NCBI RefSeq assembly: GCF_014205845.1
Contig: NZ_JACHCR010000017.1
Coordinates: 62,001 to 126,000, forward strand
Reading direction: 5' to 3'
Origin: Mucilaginibacter cryoferens
Lineage (GTDB): Bacteria > Bacteroidota > Bacteroidia > Sphingobacteriales > Sphingobacteriaceae
Length of the DNA: 64,000 nt
Shown here: in pieces, positions 35,452 to 44,680 of the stretch
Layout of the letters: each line of letters begins with the position of its first letter
How positions within the stretch are numbered: position 1 is the stretch's first letter
The notes under the pieces: model-generated
What the model was told of the DNA's origin: nothing
What the model saw: only the letters and a program-made list of their open reading frames with translations
The model's database searches: none
Translations under genes and position numbers: made by a program

Positions 35452-36585
35452 ATGAAACTACGCATAGCTATTTTAGGAACCAGGGGCATTCCCAACTATT
35501 ACGGTGGATTTGAGCATATCTCAGAATATGTATCTGCAGGGTTGGTAAAACGCGGCCACTCGGTAACCGTTTATAATTCGCATAATCATCCATACACACA
35601 GGATAGCTGGAATGGTGTGCAAATAAGGCATTGCTACGATCCAGAATACCTGGTGGGTACCGCCGGGCAGTTTGTATATGATATGAACTGTTTTTTAGAT
35701 GCCCGTAAAAGAAATTTTGATGTGGTGCTGATAATGGGTTATACCAGCAGCTCGGTTTGGGGGCAGCTTTACCCTAAAAACAGTACCATTATTACCAATA
35801 TGGACGGTATGGAGTGGAAGCGGTCTAAGTATTCGAAACCGGTACAGCAGTTTTTGAAATATGCCGAAAAATTAGCGGTAAAGTACAGCGACTATTACGT
35901 GGCCGACTCGAAGGTTATAAAATCATACCTGAGGGATAAATACAATATCAACAGTAAATATATACCCTATGGTGCAGATGTTTTTACTGAGCTTGAACGC
36001 GAACAATACGATGTAACCGAAGCGCTTAAAGAGGATTATTTTTTACTGATGGCGCGTATGGAACCCGAAAACAACATAGAAGCCATTTTGGAGGGTTTTA
36101 ATAAAAGCAACTCGGGCAAAACATTTAAAGTTTTGGGCGATACCAGTAATCGCTTTGGTAAATTTATCACCAACAAATTTGCCAACGATGAGCGCATCCA
36201 GTTTAGAGGGGCAATTTTTGATACACCCAAAGTAAGGTCGTTACAAAATAACTCCTACCTGTATTTTCACGGACATAGTGTTGGCGGCACAAACCCATCG
36301 TTATTAGAGGCCATGGCCAGTGAGGCATTGATAGCGGCACACAATAACCCTTTTAATAAATCGGTACTTAATACGGATGCTTTTTATTTTTCAAATGCTA
36401 CAGAAGTTACCCACCTGGTAGAGAACGTTCAGCGTGAGGATTTTGAAAAAAAGATGGTGATGAATAACCTCCACAAAATTCAGGATCAGTTTAATTGGGA
36501 GCGGGTGATTGATAGGTATGAAGAATTTATCATAGAAAGCTATAAACATAAAAACCATGAAACAGTTGTTGCTGATAAACGATAA
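35452..36585 (+). CDS. DUF1972-type glycosyltransferase (GT4-like)
   Basis: 377 residues: MKLRIAILGTRGIPNYYGGFEHISEY is the well-known N-terminus of DUF1972 glycosyltransferases, often rhamnosyl- or fucosyltransferases in exopolysaccharide loci. NMDGMEWKRSKYSKP, YIPYGADVFTE and VGGTNPSLLEAMASEALIAAHNN follow. It starts one base after the previous stop (TAACATG). The final 29 nt overlap the ligase-like gene. Confidence 0.88.
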   Translation: MKLRIAILGTRGIPNYYGGFEHISEYVSAGLVKRGHSVTVYNSHNHPYTQDSWNGVQIRHCYDPEYLVGTAGQFVYDMNCFLDARKRNFDVVLIMGYTSSSVWGQLYPKNSTIITNMDGMEWKRSKYSKPVQQFLKYAEKLAVKYSDYYVADSKVIKSYLRDKYNINSKYIPYGADVFTELEREQYDVTEALKEDYFLLMARMEPENNIEAILEGFNKSNSGKTFKVLGDTSNRFGKFITNKFANDERIQFRGAIFDTPKVRSLQNNSYLYFHGHSVGGTNPSLLEAMASEALIAAHNNPFNKSVLNTDAFYFSNATEVTHLVENVQREDFEKKMVMNNLHKIQDQFNWERVIDRYEEFIIESYKHKNHETVVADKR

Positions 36586-37873
36586 TAATGCCAATAAGGT
36601 AAGTTATTATCATATGATGCTGTTGATGGCCAGCCTGCCGTTTGATAGGTTTTACAGCCATATTATACTTATTAGTTTTATAGCGCATACACTTATTCAT
36701 GTGCAAAAAGAAAAACTGAAGGCTGTTTTTACTATAAAAACTGCGGTATTGCAATCTGCCTTTTTTGTTACGCTGATAGCTACGGTATACACGGAATATC
36801 GCCCCGAGGCCTTCAATGAATGGACATTGCGCCTGCCTGTTTTGCTATTCCCCCTTGTATTTTCGCTTAATGATCTTGATATTAAAAAGTACCGCGCCAA
36901 TTTTTTACTGGCCTTTGCTTTTGTGTGTACGGCAACCATAGTTTACCTGTACGCCGATGCTATTGTTACTATTAACCACTATCATTTACCGCTTAAAACT
37001 ATTTTATCGCCGGCATTTACCAATCATAACTTTTCGGAGCCTATTGATATGCATGCTACTTTCTTTTCGTTTCAATTGGTAATTGCCCTGGTATATCTGC
37101 TAACGCTTTTATTTAAGCCTGTATCGCCATTAATTAAAGTGTTTTATAGCGTTTGCAGCTTTATATTGTTAGCCGGTTTAATTCAGTTAAGCTCAAAATC
37201 AATCTTAGCAGTTTTGTTTATTATCATTAATTTGATACTACCGTATTGCCTGTTCAAAGGCAAAAGCAGGATAAAGTTTATATTGGCCGGTTTCACGTTG
37301 TCGGCTTTGGCTTTTGTTATGGTTTTAAGCGTGTCTTCGTTCAGAACGCGTTATATAACCAGTTTAAAAGACGATTTGTCGGTAGCAAAGCCCGGCGAGA
37401 GTACCGATCCCCGGCTGGCACGCTGGCATGTGGTTTTCAATCTGATAAAACAAAAGCCACTTATGGGGCATGGTTCTGGGTCTGAAGACGCTTTATTACA
37501 TGATGCGTTTTTTAAGGCAAAAATGTACAGCTCGTTTCTTGCCGGGTTAAACTCGCACAGCCAGTATCTAAGCTTTTTAATGAAATCGGGAGTTTGGGGG
37601 TTGCTTGTTTATCTACTCACATTGGGTTACGGCTTCAGGGCAGCCTTTCGGAGAAAAGATTTGGTGTTTATCAGTTTTATGTTGGTGATTGCCGTAGTAT
37701 CCCTATCAGAAAATGTGCTGAATGCAGATAAAGGGGTAATGTTTTATAGCTTGTTTTTTACCTTCTTCCTGTTTTCTGATACTCTGAAAGGTACAACCGC
37801 AATGGTTGAAAATAAAAAGTCCGAATATTTAGATGCTTTGGCAACCAACAGTTTAGCAGTAACGTCATACTAA
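36557..37873 (+). CDS. O-antigen ligase-like membrane protein
   Basis: 438 residues, about 11 membrane helices. The conserved Wzy_C block is present: WHVVFNLIKQKPLMGHGSGSEDAL, then LNSHSQYLSFLMKSGVWGLLVYLL with the His that is typical of WaaL-type ligases. Arg in STDPRLARWHV is also expected in that family. The first ATG overlaps the previous gene by 29 nt; a later ATG (MMLLMASLPFDRF, residues 20-32) could be the true start. Confidence 0.83.
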   Translation: MKQLLLINDNNANKVSYYHMMLLMASLPFDRFYSHIILISFIAHTLIHVQKEKLKAVFTIKTAVLQSAFFVTLIATVYTEYRPEAFNEWTLRLPVLLFPLVFSLNDLDIKKYRANFLLAFAFVCTATIVYLYADAIVTINHYHLPLKTILSPAFTNHNFSEPIDMHATFFSFQLVIALVYLLTLLFKPVSPLIKVFYSVCSFILLAGLIQLSSKSILAVLFIIINLILPYCLFKGKSRIKFILAGFTLSALAFVMVLSVSSFRTRYITSLKDDLSVAKPGESTDPRLARWHVVFNLIKQKPLMGHGSGSEDALLHDAFFKAKMYSSFLAGLNSHSQYLSFLMKSGVWGLLVYLLTLGYGFRAAFRRKDLVFISFMLVIAVVSLSENVLNADKGVMFYSLFFTFFLFSDTLKGTTAMVENKKSEYLDALATNSLAVTSY

Positions 37874-38844
37874 TGTATATGCAGATCAGGTCCGCTTTTA
37901 GTCAACATTCAACCATCAATACTGTGTCAGAAATTAAAAAGAACATATTAGCAACCCTGGCATATTTTGATGCATTTAATTATCCGCTCACACGGGAAGA
38001 AGTTTGTTTGTTTTTACCTGCAAAGTACGAACTACAAACATTTGATGAGGCGATGGCTTGCTTAATAAGCTGTAGGCTTATATTTCGTTTTGATAAGTTT
38101 TATACGCTAAAAAACGATCCGTACCTGGTACAGCGCCGTACCAAAGGAAATCAGAAAGCTGCCGAGATGATACAAACGGCCCGTAAAGTGGGCAATTGGC
38201 TTATTAAGTTTCCTTATGTACGCGGTGTTGCAATTTCGGGTTCACTGTCAAAAAATTATGCCGATGACAGATCGGATATCGATTTGTTTATTATAACTGC
38301 CCCTAACCGCCTGTGGATAGCGCGCACGCTAATGCATTGCTTTAAAAAATTAACGTTTTTGGTTAACAAGCAACATTGCTTTTGCATGAACTACTATGTT
38401 GATGAGCAGGGACTTGAAATTGCTGAGAAAAATATTTATACCGCCACAGAGGTAGTTACTTTGATACCTATACAGGGCGACACAACCTTTGCCGATTTTT
38501 TTACCGCCAATGCCTGGACACGTAAATACTTACCTAATCATATTATGCGGATGTCGACAGCTAAGTCGTTAGAAATAAATATTTTAAAGAATTTTATTGA
38601 GCTTTTACTGAATAATAAACTGGGCGATTTTTTGGATGGTGTTTTTATGAAGATCACTGCCCGTCGCTGGAAACAGAAAACGCAATTGAAAAAACTGAAC
38701 GATCACGGGGTACTGCTGGCCATGACTACCGGCAAGCATTTTGCGAAGCCAGATCCCCGCAACTTTCAATCAAATCTGATTGGTAGATTTGAAGCTAAGG
38801 TGGCCGCTTTATTGATAGAAAGTGAACACAGTGTGGCTAACTGA
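37873..38844 (+). CDS. Nucleotidyltransferase-fold protein
   Basis: 323 residues. An N-terminal winged-helix-like part (about 15-90: ILATLAYFDAFNYPLTREEVCLFLP) precedes a polymerase-beta-type nucleotidyltransferase core: GVAISGSLSKNYADDRSDIDLFIITA gives GS and the metal-binding DxD pair. The C-terminal helical half has no motif I know. It overlaps the ligase stop as TAATG and ends the polysaccharide operon. It could add a nucleotide to a small molecule or act like an antitoxin-type enzyme; its substrate is unknown. Confidence 0.75.
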   Translation: MYMQIRSAFSQHSTINTVSEIKKNILATLAYFDAFNYPLTREEVCLFLPAKYELQTFDEAMACLISCRLIFRFDKFYTLKNDPYLVQRRTKGNQKAAEMIQTARKVGNWLIKFPYVRGVAISGSLSKNYADDRSDIDLFIITAPNRLWIARTLMHCFKKLTFLVNKQHCFCMNYYVDEQGLEIAEKNIYTATEVVTLIPIQGDTTFADFFTANAWTRKYLPNHIMRMSTAKSLEINILKNFIELLLNNKLGDFLDGVFMKITARRWKQKTQLKKLNDHGVLLAMTTGKHFAKPDPRNFQSNLIGRFEAKVAALLIESEHSVAN

Positions 38845-38889
38845 AATTCCCGGCAAATTTAGCGTTGTTTAGGTGGATATGCCCGCCAC

Positions 38890-39705
38890 TTATCTCTTCT
38901 CCAGCGAGATAATAATGTAGTCGCCGATGTATTTCCAGGGCCAGGTTGCTTTTAATTTGTTCTCCTGGGTTTTAAGAAAATGATAGGTCTTAGGGTGTTT
39001 TTCGGCAAAATTTTCGATATATGACGGAGGCACTATAGTACAAAGTCCCTCCACTCCTAAAACTTTAAATGATTTTTTTAAAGTATTGATAATGAATGAT
39101 GAATTATAATAAAAGCACTTGAAGTGAGTACCCTCAATATGGGCAATTCTTCCTTTGCTGCTAAAAAAACGCCTGAATGCGGTTTTAAACTTTCCTTTAA
39201 ATATCAGCAATGTTTCCCACAGGCAAAAAGGCGGAATGATAACTAATGTTACCCTACCACCGGGTTTTAGCAGCGCATCAAATGATAACAATACCTTCTC
39301 CAATTCACCGGTGCAATTTAAACCGCCAAAGTTGGAAAAAATATGATCATAAGGTCCTTTGCTTTTCAATTGATCGAGCTGGGTAAAAGAACATATCTCG
39401 GTACTGATGAGATCGCTATAAGGCAACGCTTTTTTTCGCAATACTTTTTGCATGCCGGTAGATATATCAGTTGCGTGCACATGATGACCCTGCTGTGCAA
39501 AAAATACGGCATCCTCCCCTGTCCCGCTATTGAGCTCAAGAATATTGCTATTGGGTTTGAGGTATTGCAACACATGCGCCATTACCCTTTCCCGTTTGTA
39601 ATTTACAATGGTATTGCCCGAATAAATTTTATCAAATACTACCGATTGCCTGCTAAAAGCATCTGAAGCATTGGCTTCGTTATTTAGGAGAGATACTTGG
39701 CTCAT
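38890..39705 (-). CDS. Class I SAM-dependent methyltransferase
   Basis: 271 residues. The SAM-binding loop is ILELNSGTGEDAVFFAQQG (motif I with Gly-Thr-Gly), followed by HATDISTGMQKVL (motif II acidic residue) and FDALLKPGGRVTLVII (post-motif). The C-terminal cap, with cysteine-containing HIEGTHFKCFYYNSSF and LEGLCTIVPP-like segments, would set the substrate. It starts inside the last codons of the radical SAM gene (ATGA) and ends that four-gene unit. Confidence 0.88.
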   Translation of the reverse strand: MSQVSLLNNEANASDAFSRQSVVFDKIYSGNTIVNYKRERVMAHVLQYLKPNSNILELNSGTGEDAVFFAQQGHHVHATDISTGMQKVLRKKALPYSDLISTEICSFTQLDQLKSKGPYDHIFSNFGGLNCTGELEKVLLSFDALLKPGGRVTLVIIPPFCLWETLLIFKGKFKTAFRRFFSSKGRIAHIEGTHFKCFYYNSSFIINTLKKSFKVLGVEGLCTIVPPSYIENFAEKHPKTYHFLKTQENKLKATWPWKYIGDYIIISLEKR

Positions 39706-41174
39706 ACTGCTTTTTCTAATTTATGGAGCTTAAAACCCTCTATTAAGGTGGCCGGTGCATGATAAATGAATGATGCAGCCTTTCTTAAGCGCTTTATATT
39801 GGCCTTAAATGGGTTTTTAAGTAGGTTGAGCAGGTTATATTTAGCCAGGTGTGCATGATAGTTCTGATGCACATACCGGTGCAACTGCTTGTAATATGCC
39901 GCGCTAAAAGTATTGCTAAACATCAGCGCCATCTCGTCCGAATCTGTCCAGTTGGTTTTTTGTTGCAGATCGGCTTTTACTTTCTCATAAAACAAAGTTC
40001 CGGGTAAGGGATACGAAACAGATATGCCTATTTCATGCGGTAAAAGATTATTGATCATATTAATGGTAAGGGCGATATCTTCCCTGGTTTCGCCAGGGTA
40101 GCCAAACTGGATAAAAAATGAGGGTTTTATACCGTGTTTTTTCATGAGTTGCGTAGCCACCGCTATCTGCGCAATAGTAGTGCCCTTATCCATAGCATCC
40201 AGCACCTTCTGCGAACCACTTTCGGCACCTATCCATACGTTTTCGCAACCCGATGCGGCCAGTGCGGCTACGTCTTCATCATCCAACAGCAAATCGGCAC
40301 GTGATTGGAGTTTGTACCTGAATTGCAGGTCCTCTTTTTTCACCAGTTGGGCAAACTGTTTTACCCAACCGGGCTTCAGTCCAAAAATATCATCACAAAA
40401 CCAGATATGATCCATGTTAAACATTGCCTTTAAAAGCTTTAACTCGGTTATCACATTTTCCGGGCTACGGGAGTTATACCGGTTGCCGTAAATTGGCTTT
40501 GCACACCAGTTACATTTAAACGGGCAGCCACGGGTTGTACCAATATTCATCGAAAAGTAGCCTGTATGCCTTACCCAGCTTTCGCGGTAAGGTTCAATAT
40601 TTATTAAATCCCAGGCTGGCAATGGCAGACTGTCCAGATCTTTAAGCACCGGCCGGGCAAGGGTTTTAAAGGGTGCATCGTTTTTTATATAAGAGAGGCC
40701 TTGTATCTGCGATACATCTTCAGTTCCGTTTTTAATAGCGTTGGTAAGTTCGAGCAGCGTTTGCTCTGCCTCGCCGATAATTACAAAATCGGCGCCCTCG
40801 TTTAAGTATTCTTTATAACGATCTGTTGAATCTGAACTGGAAACAATTACGGTGCAGCCACGCGCTTTGGCCAGCTTACACATTTTAAACGCGGCCTCGC
40901 GCATATTGGTGAGACACATTTTGGTGAGATAGTTAAAGCCATCATCATAAATTACAAAAAAGCCTGCCTCGGCTTGTTCAATGGCCGGGATGATCTCATC
41001 CGCGGTATGCGAAAACATATTGTCAAAAAAAGATACCTCGTAACCATTGGAGCGCATGTTTGATGCTGCATATAAAGTTCCGAGTGGTGCGTATGGCTGC
41101 CCTATTGACCATTGCTTAGGGTCGAACCGTAAAAAATAGGAGTGTGTAAATAAGATGTTATTCAACTGTTCCAT
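39702..41174 (-). CDS. B12-binding-type radical SAM protein (BchE/MiaB-like superfamily)
   Basis: 490 residues. Residues 1-150 form a Rossmann-like cobalamin-binding-type domain (PLGTLYAASNMRSNGYEVSF, YVIYDDGFNYL..., VIIGEAEQTLLEL), but the DxHxxG base-off motif is not evident. Radical SAM cluster: TTRGCPFKCNWCAKPIYG with Cys 217, 221 and 224, then WFCDDIFGL, ENVWIGAESGSQKVLDAMDKG and QFGYPGETREDI. This is the class that includes methyltransferases and cyclases acting on lipids, pigments and natural products. Co-transcribed with another such gene and a SPASM protein, 4 nt after the latter. Confidence 0.88.
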   Translation of the reverse strand: MEQLNNILFTHSYFLRFDPKQWSIGQPYAPLGTLYAASNMRSNGYEVSFFDNMFSHTADEIIPAIEQAEAGFFVIYDDGFNYLTKMCLTNMREAAFKMCKLAKARGCTVIVSSSDSTDRYKEYLNEGADFVIIGEAEQTLLELTNAIKNGTEDVSQIQGLSYIKNDAPFKTLARPVLKDLDSLPLPAWDLINIEPYRESWVRHTGYFSMNIGTTRGCPFKCNWCAKPIYGNRYNSRSPENVITELKLLKAMFNMDHIWFCDDIFGLKPGWVKQFAQLVKKEDLQFRYKLQSRADLLLDDEDVAALAASGCENVWIGAESGSQKVLDAMDKGTTIAQIAVATQLMKKHGIKPSFFIQFGYPGETREDIALTINMINNLLPHEIGISVSYPLPGTLFYEKVKADLQQKTNWTDSDEMALMFSNTFSAAYYKQLHRYVHQNYHAHLAKYNLLNLLKNPFKANIKRLRKAASFIYHAPATLIEGFKLHKLEKAV

Positions 41175-41178
41175 AAAA

Positions 41179-42228
41179 TTAAGATAGCTGCGTTAATGGC
41201 GACAGGTTAAGCGAACAAACACATTTTACACAGGTTGGATGTGTTGATGTATTTAATGATCTGCGGAAAGCGATAGCCTCATCGCTGTTTAATATATTAG
41301 CCAATGATGTATCCCTGATATTTCCCATCGACCCCAAAAAGAAGCAGGGCCTTACCGTACCATCTGCCTCAACAACTGTTGATACCCAAGGCGCATTGCA
41401 TTTTTTAAACGGAAATGGATTTAATTCGTAAAAAGCAGCGTAATAGTGGTATATATCCCTGATCTTCTCCTTGCTTTCGGCTATAAAACTATCATGAAAT
41501 TCGTTGTTGAACTCCTTAAAAAGGTAGCTGATGATCTCGCAAAGCTCAGGCAGTTCCTTTTCTGAGATCAGTATCTCGTGTTGCTTTGGCTCGGCCCAGG
41601 CTTGCTGGCGGTTAAAAGCATGGCTGCTTACATCTGCAGGTAAAAAACTAACCTGGTTAAGCCCCATCTTTTTAGCTTCGGTAATTATTGCCGGCCAGTT
41701 ACGGTAATTAAGGCGATGGATCACGGTACGCCCGGTAATGCGATATGCGGGGTTTAACTTTTTGATATACTCAACTCCCTCCTTCAACTTTTTAAATGCA
41801 TTAGGGATGTTCCTGATGGCATCGTGCAGCGGCTCGTCGCCATCAATAGACACAATTACTTCGCTAACGTATTTTAAGATATCTTCGGCATTACTTTTTA
41901 TAGATAAGCCGGTGGTAAGCAAAACCACATTAATACCTGCTCCTTTCAAAATCCGGCATAAGGTAAAAAAGTTGGTATTTAGTAAAGCTTCCCCACCAGA
42001 CATCAATACCTGGTTTGTACCTAACGATTTAAGCGATGCCAATAAGCTGGTGATATCAGCTTCGGTAAGCTGCTTTAAATTTTTGTTGTCTTTCCATATA
42101 TCACACATCACACAGCGGCAGTTACAGGCGCTGTGGGGCATCAATATCACAATAGGCAATGCCGTAATCCTGTGTGTTTGCAGGGTACGGTAGCGCTTAA
42201 AAGTTTGCAATATGGTTTGCCCAATCAT
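41179..42228 (-). CDS. Radical SAM/SPASM protein
   Basis: 349 residues. HSACNCRCVMCDIWKD places the radical cluster cysteines at 35, 39 and 42. GGEALLNTNFF and VIVSIDGDEPLHDAIRN are the SAM-binding beta strands. The C-terminal SPASM region FKKCNAPWVSTVVEADGTVRPC, then MGNIRDTS and THPTCVKCVC, would bind auxiliary Fe-S clusters. SPASM enzymes modify peptides, sugars or cofactors. No precursor peptide of RiPP type is visible nearby, so the substrate is open. Confidence 0.87.
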   Translation of the reverse strand: MIGQTILQTFKRYRTLQTHRITALPIVILMPHSACNCRCVMCDIWKDNKNLKQLTEADITSLLASLKSLGTNQVLMSGGEALLNTNFFTLCRILKGAGINVVLLTTGLSIKSNAEDILKYVSEVIVSIDGDEPLHDAIRNIPNAFKKLKEGVEYIKKLNPAYRITGRTVIHRLNYRNWPAIITEAKKMGLNQVSFLPADVSSHAFNRQQAWAEPKQHEILISEKELPELCEIISYLFKEFNNEFHDSFIAESKEKIRDIYHYYAAFYELNPFPFKKCNAPWVSTVVEADGTVRPCFFLGSMGNIRDTSLANILNSDEAIAFRRSLNTSTHPTCVKCVCSLNLSPLTQLS

Positions 42229-42253
42229 ATATATTAAATGTGTTATCCGGTAA

Positions 42254-43753
42254 TTAAAATCCCTGTATCTCTGGCTGGCGGTATTCCCAAAGCCTTTGAA
42301 GCAGTTTTATTTCGTAAGGATATTTGTATAGGTTTGTTTTGTACCTCAATATAGATACAAACCTGATAGCCCTCTTTTTCAGTTCGTTTAGCTTAATATC
42401 CGTAACGGTTGGATACACACCATTCAATACGGTCTCAAAGTTTCTTATTTTATCAATCATCTCTGGCGTTAACCAGGGTGTTAAAGGATTTTTGCGCAGA
42501 TCGAAATTTTCCCACGCCGGGCTTACCCAGTCTTCCAGCGTTTGTGGATATACAAAGCCTTGTTCCTGTACCTGTTTAAATAGTTCAGAACCTTCTGTGG
42601 GCACCGGTGTATAGGTATATATTACAATTTCGGTTTGGGGATTTATAGCTTTTACCTTTTTTATAAAATCAATCTCAAAGTCAATCCCTGCCTGTACTTT
42701 CTCTGGCGTTGCCGCGGGAGTACCTAATACAAATGAATACTCGGGAATAATATCAAACTGTTTCAACCGCTCGGCAAAACGGAGAATCTGCTCGCCGGTT
42801 TGGGTGCCGCCTTTATCCATTTGCTCCAATACTTCGTTGTTCCCGCTTTCGGCACCAAAAAAGATACACTTACAGCCCGATCTGCGAATCTGTTCCAAAG
42901 AGCTATCCTTAAACTTATCCATAGTATCAATACGCGCCATGCCCCACCAGGTCATGTTTTCGGGTTCAATCAGCTTGGCAAAGTCTACAGCCCGCTTTTC
43001 TGATACAAAAAAGTTGTTATCATGAAACTCAATGGCATCTGCGCCGTATTTATCTTTAATATACTTTACATCTTTATAAACCACTTTAGCCGATTTAGCC
43101 TTCCACCTGGCCTCATAAATAGGCACCACGGCGCAAAACGAACAGGTAAAGGGGCAGCCAATACTGGAATGATATGCCATGGTATGCTCACCCAAATAGG
43201 TTTTACCCAGGTATTTTGGGATAGGATAAAAAGTTGCCAGTTTATCATAAGGCAAAGGTGGTAGTGCATCCTGGTCTAAAAGATCTTCTTTTATCGTTTT
43301 GGTGATTTTGCCATCTACCTTATAGATCAGGTTTTTAATAAACTCATATGGCTCATGCTTTTCCAGGGCATCTATCAACCGGGGGAAAGCATTATCGCCG
43401 GGGCCGTTGATAATAAAATCAACATACCCCGAATCTAAAACCGCTTTTGGCTGATTGGATGGAAAATATCCGCCCCATATCATGGTAGTGCGCGGATATT
43501 TTTGTTTAATTGTTTTACAAATAGGGATAGCTTCCTTTAACTGCGGGCCAGGCATCACGGTAAAGCCGAGATAGCCAAACTCGCCGGTTTTTAAATAGCT
43601 TTCGATTTTTTTCCAGGCATCGGCTTCACAATTACCGTCTACAATAACCCAGTCATATTTACCTTCAACAGATGCCGCTATGTTTAGTATTGAATTTGGT
43701 ATGCGATACTTGGCATTGGCGCTTTTTGGATTGTAGAGTAATATCTTATTCAT
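42254..43753 (-). CDS. B12-binding-type radical SAM protein
   Basis: 499 residues. N-terminal Rossmann-like region (KILLYNPKSANAKYRIPNS, WVIVDGNCEADAWKK, MIWGGYFPSNQPKAVL). Radical SAM motif SSIGCPFTCSFCAVVPIYE with Cys 200, 204 and 207. IEFHDNNFFVSEKRAVDF and CIFFGAESGNNEVLEQMDKGG follow. The C-terminal approximately 100 residues carry TYTPVPTEGSELFKQVQEQGF and further helices. Similar layout to the sister gene at 39702 but clearly not a recent copy. It is the first gene of the four-gene minus-strand unit; divergent from the methyltransferase gene at 43936. Confidence 0.88.
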   Translation of the reverse strand: MNKILLYNPKSANAKYRIPNSILNIAASVEGKYDWVIVDGNCEADAWKKIESYLKTGEFGYLGFTVMPGPQLKEAIPICKTIKQKYPRTTMIWGGYFPSNQPKAVLDSGYVDFIINGPGDNAFPRLIDALEKHEPYEFIKNLIYKVDGKITKTIKEDLLDQDALPPLPYDKLATFYPIPKYLGKTYLGEHTMAYHSSIGCPFTCSFCAVVPIYEARWKAKSAKVVYKDVKYIKDKYGADAIEFHDNNFFVSEKRAVDFAKLIEPENMTWWGMARIDTMDKFKDSSLEQIRRSGCKCIFFGAESGNNEVLEQMDKGGTQTGEQILRFAERLKQFDIIPEYSFVLGTPAATPEKVQAGIDFEIDFIKKVKAINPQTEIVIYTYTPVPTEGSELFKQVQEQGFVYPQTLEDWVSPAWENFDLRKNPLTPWLTPEMIDKIRNFETVLNGVYPTVTDIKLNELKKRAIRFVSILRYKTNLYKYPYEIKLLQRLWEYRQPEIQGF

Positions 43754-43774
43754 ACGGTGTTGGTATTTAACGGT

Positions 43775-43802
43775 AAGCGATGGACTATTACCCCCATCGC
43801 TT
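43775..43802. promoter_or_regulatory. Inverted repeat in divergent promoter region
   Basis: AAGCGATGG / CCATCGCTT (43775-43783, 43794-43802), 9 bp perfect with a 10-nt spacer, 22 bp upstream of the first radical SAM gene and 134 bp upstream of the methyltransferase gene. The site suits an operator for the divergent accessory units; no T tract follows, so a terminator is less likely. Confidence 0.45.
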
Positions 43803-43935
43803 CCAAACCCAGATCAACAATTAAACTATTCTTAATACATTACGCTTGATAACAGGCAGGGGTTGCCTGCATTAATAATAAAACCACGGGCAACCACGGG
43901 GCATTTTTTACCGTTATTAGTACAAAACCCGTACT

Positions 43936-44676
43936 ATGCTGGCTACTATTAAAAACTATATTAAAAGCAAGGTATCACCCAATATTGTAACCGAGAAAAA
44001 CGCTGTAGAAGCATACGACCTATGGGCAACCGACTATGATATGCAACCCGGTAACCTGATGCTGCACCTTGACGAAAAACTATTTGCCACACTGCTAAAA
44101 GGTTTAGAAATAAAAGGCAAGCAAGTGGCCGATATAGGCTGCGGTACCGGCAGGCAATGGCCTGCCCTATTCAACAAGCAGCCTGCCGGGTTAACGGGTT
44201 TTGATGTATCGGGCGGAATGCTAAAAAAGTTGAAAGAAAAGTACCCATCGGCAAGTATTAGCCAAATAACCGATAACTTATTTGCCGATACGCCCGATGC
44301 CTCTTTTGATGTGATCGTATCCACACTTACTGTTGCTCATATAGCAGATATTGAAGAAGCTTTACAAGCCTGGAGCCGTTTGCTTAAGCCCGGTGGCGAG
44401 ATCATCATCACCGATTTCCATCCGCATACACTGGCTTTTGGTGGTAAAAGAACGTTTACGCATGATAATACACTAATGGCCGTACACAACTATGTTCACC
44501 CTATTTATTCCATTAAGGAAGTGCTGTTAAAAAACAACTTTTACCTGGTAACGCAGGAAGAAATAAAAATTGACGAAAGTATGAAGCCGTTTTATGCCGA
44601 TGCTAACGCGATGCATGTTTACGAAAAATACTATGGATTCCCCATTATTTATGGTATCCATTTAAAACGGAATTAA
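43936..44676 (+). CDS. Class I SAM-dependent methyltransferase
   Basis: 246 residues. VADIGCGTGRQWPAL is motif I, GFDVSGGMLKKLKEK gives the acidic ribose-binding residue, and FDVIVSTLTVAHIADIEEALQ with LLKPGGEIIITDFHPH completes the UbiE/BioC-like fold. YDLWATDYDMQPGN at the N-terminus is typical of small-molecule methyltransferases. It starts the plus-strand unit with the amidohydrolase, 4 nt downstream. Confidence 0.9.
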   Translation: MLATIKNYIKSKVSPNIVTEKNAVEAYDLWATDYDMQPGNLMLHLDEKLFATLLKGLEIKGKQVADIGCGTGRQWPALFNKQPAGLTGFDVSGGMLKKLKEKYPSASISQITDNLFADTPDASFDVIVSTLTVAHIADIEEALQAWSRLLKPGGEIIITDFHPHTLAFGGKRTFTHDNTLMAVHNYVHPIYSIKEVLLKNNFYLVTQEEIKIDESMKPFYADANAMHVYEKYYGFPIIYGIHLKRN

Positions 44677-44680
44677 TAAA

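Noticed and set aside
36530..36754. Minus-strand 74-codon reading frame over the DUF1972/ligase junction
   Set aside because: It is antisense to two coupled genes and lacks any gene features.
39702..43753. RiPP biosynthesis cluster (radical SAM/SPASM with precursor peptide)
   Set aside because: No short ORF with a leader/core pattern was seen next to the SPASM gene, and the neighbours are glycan-related.
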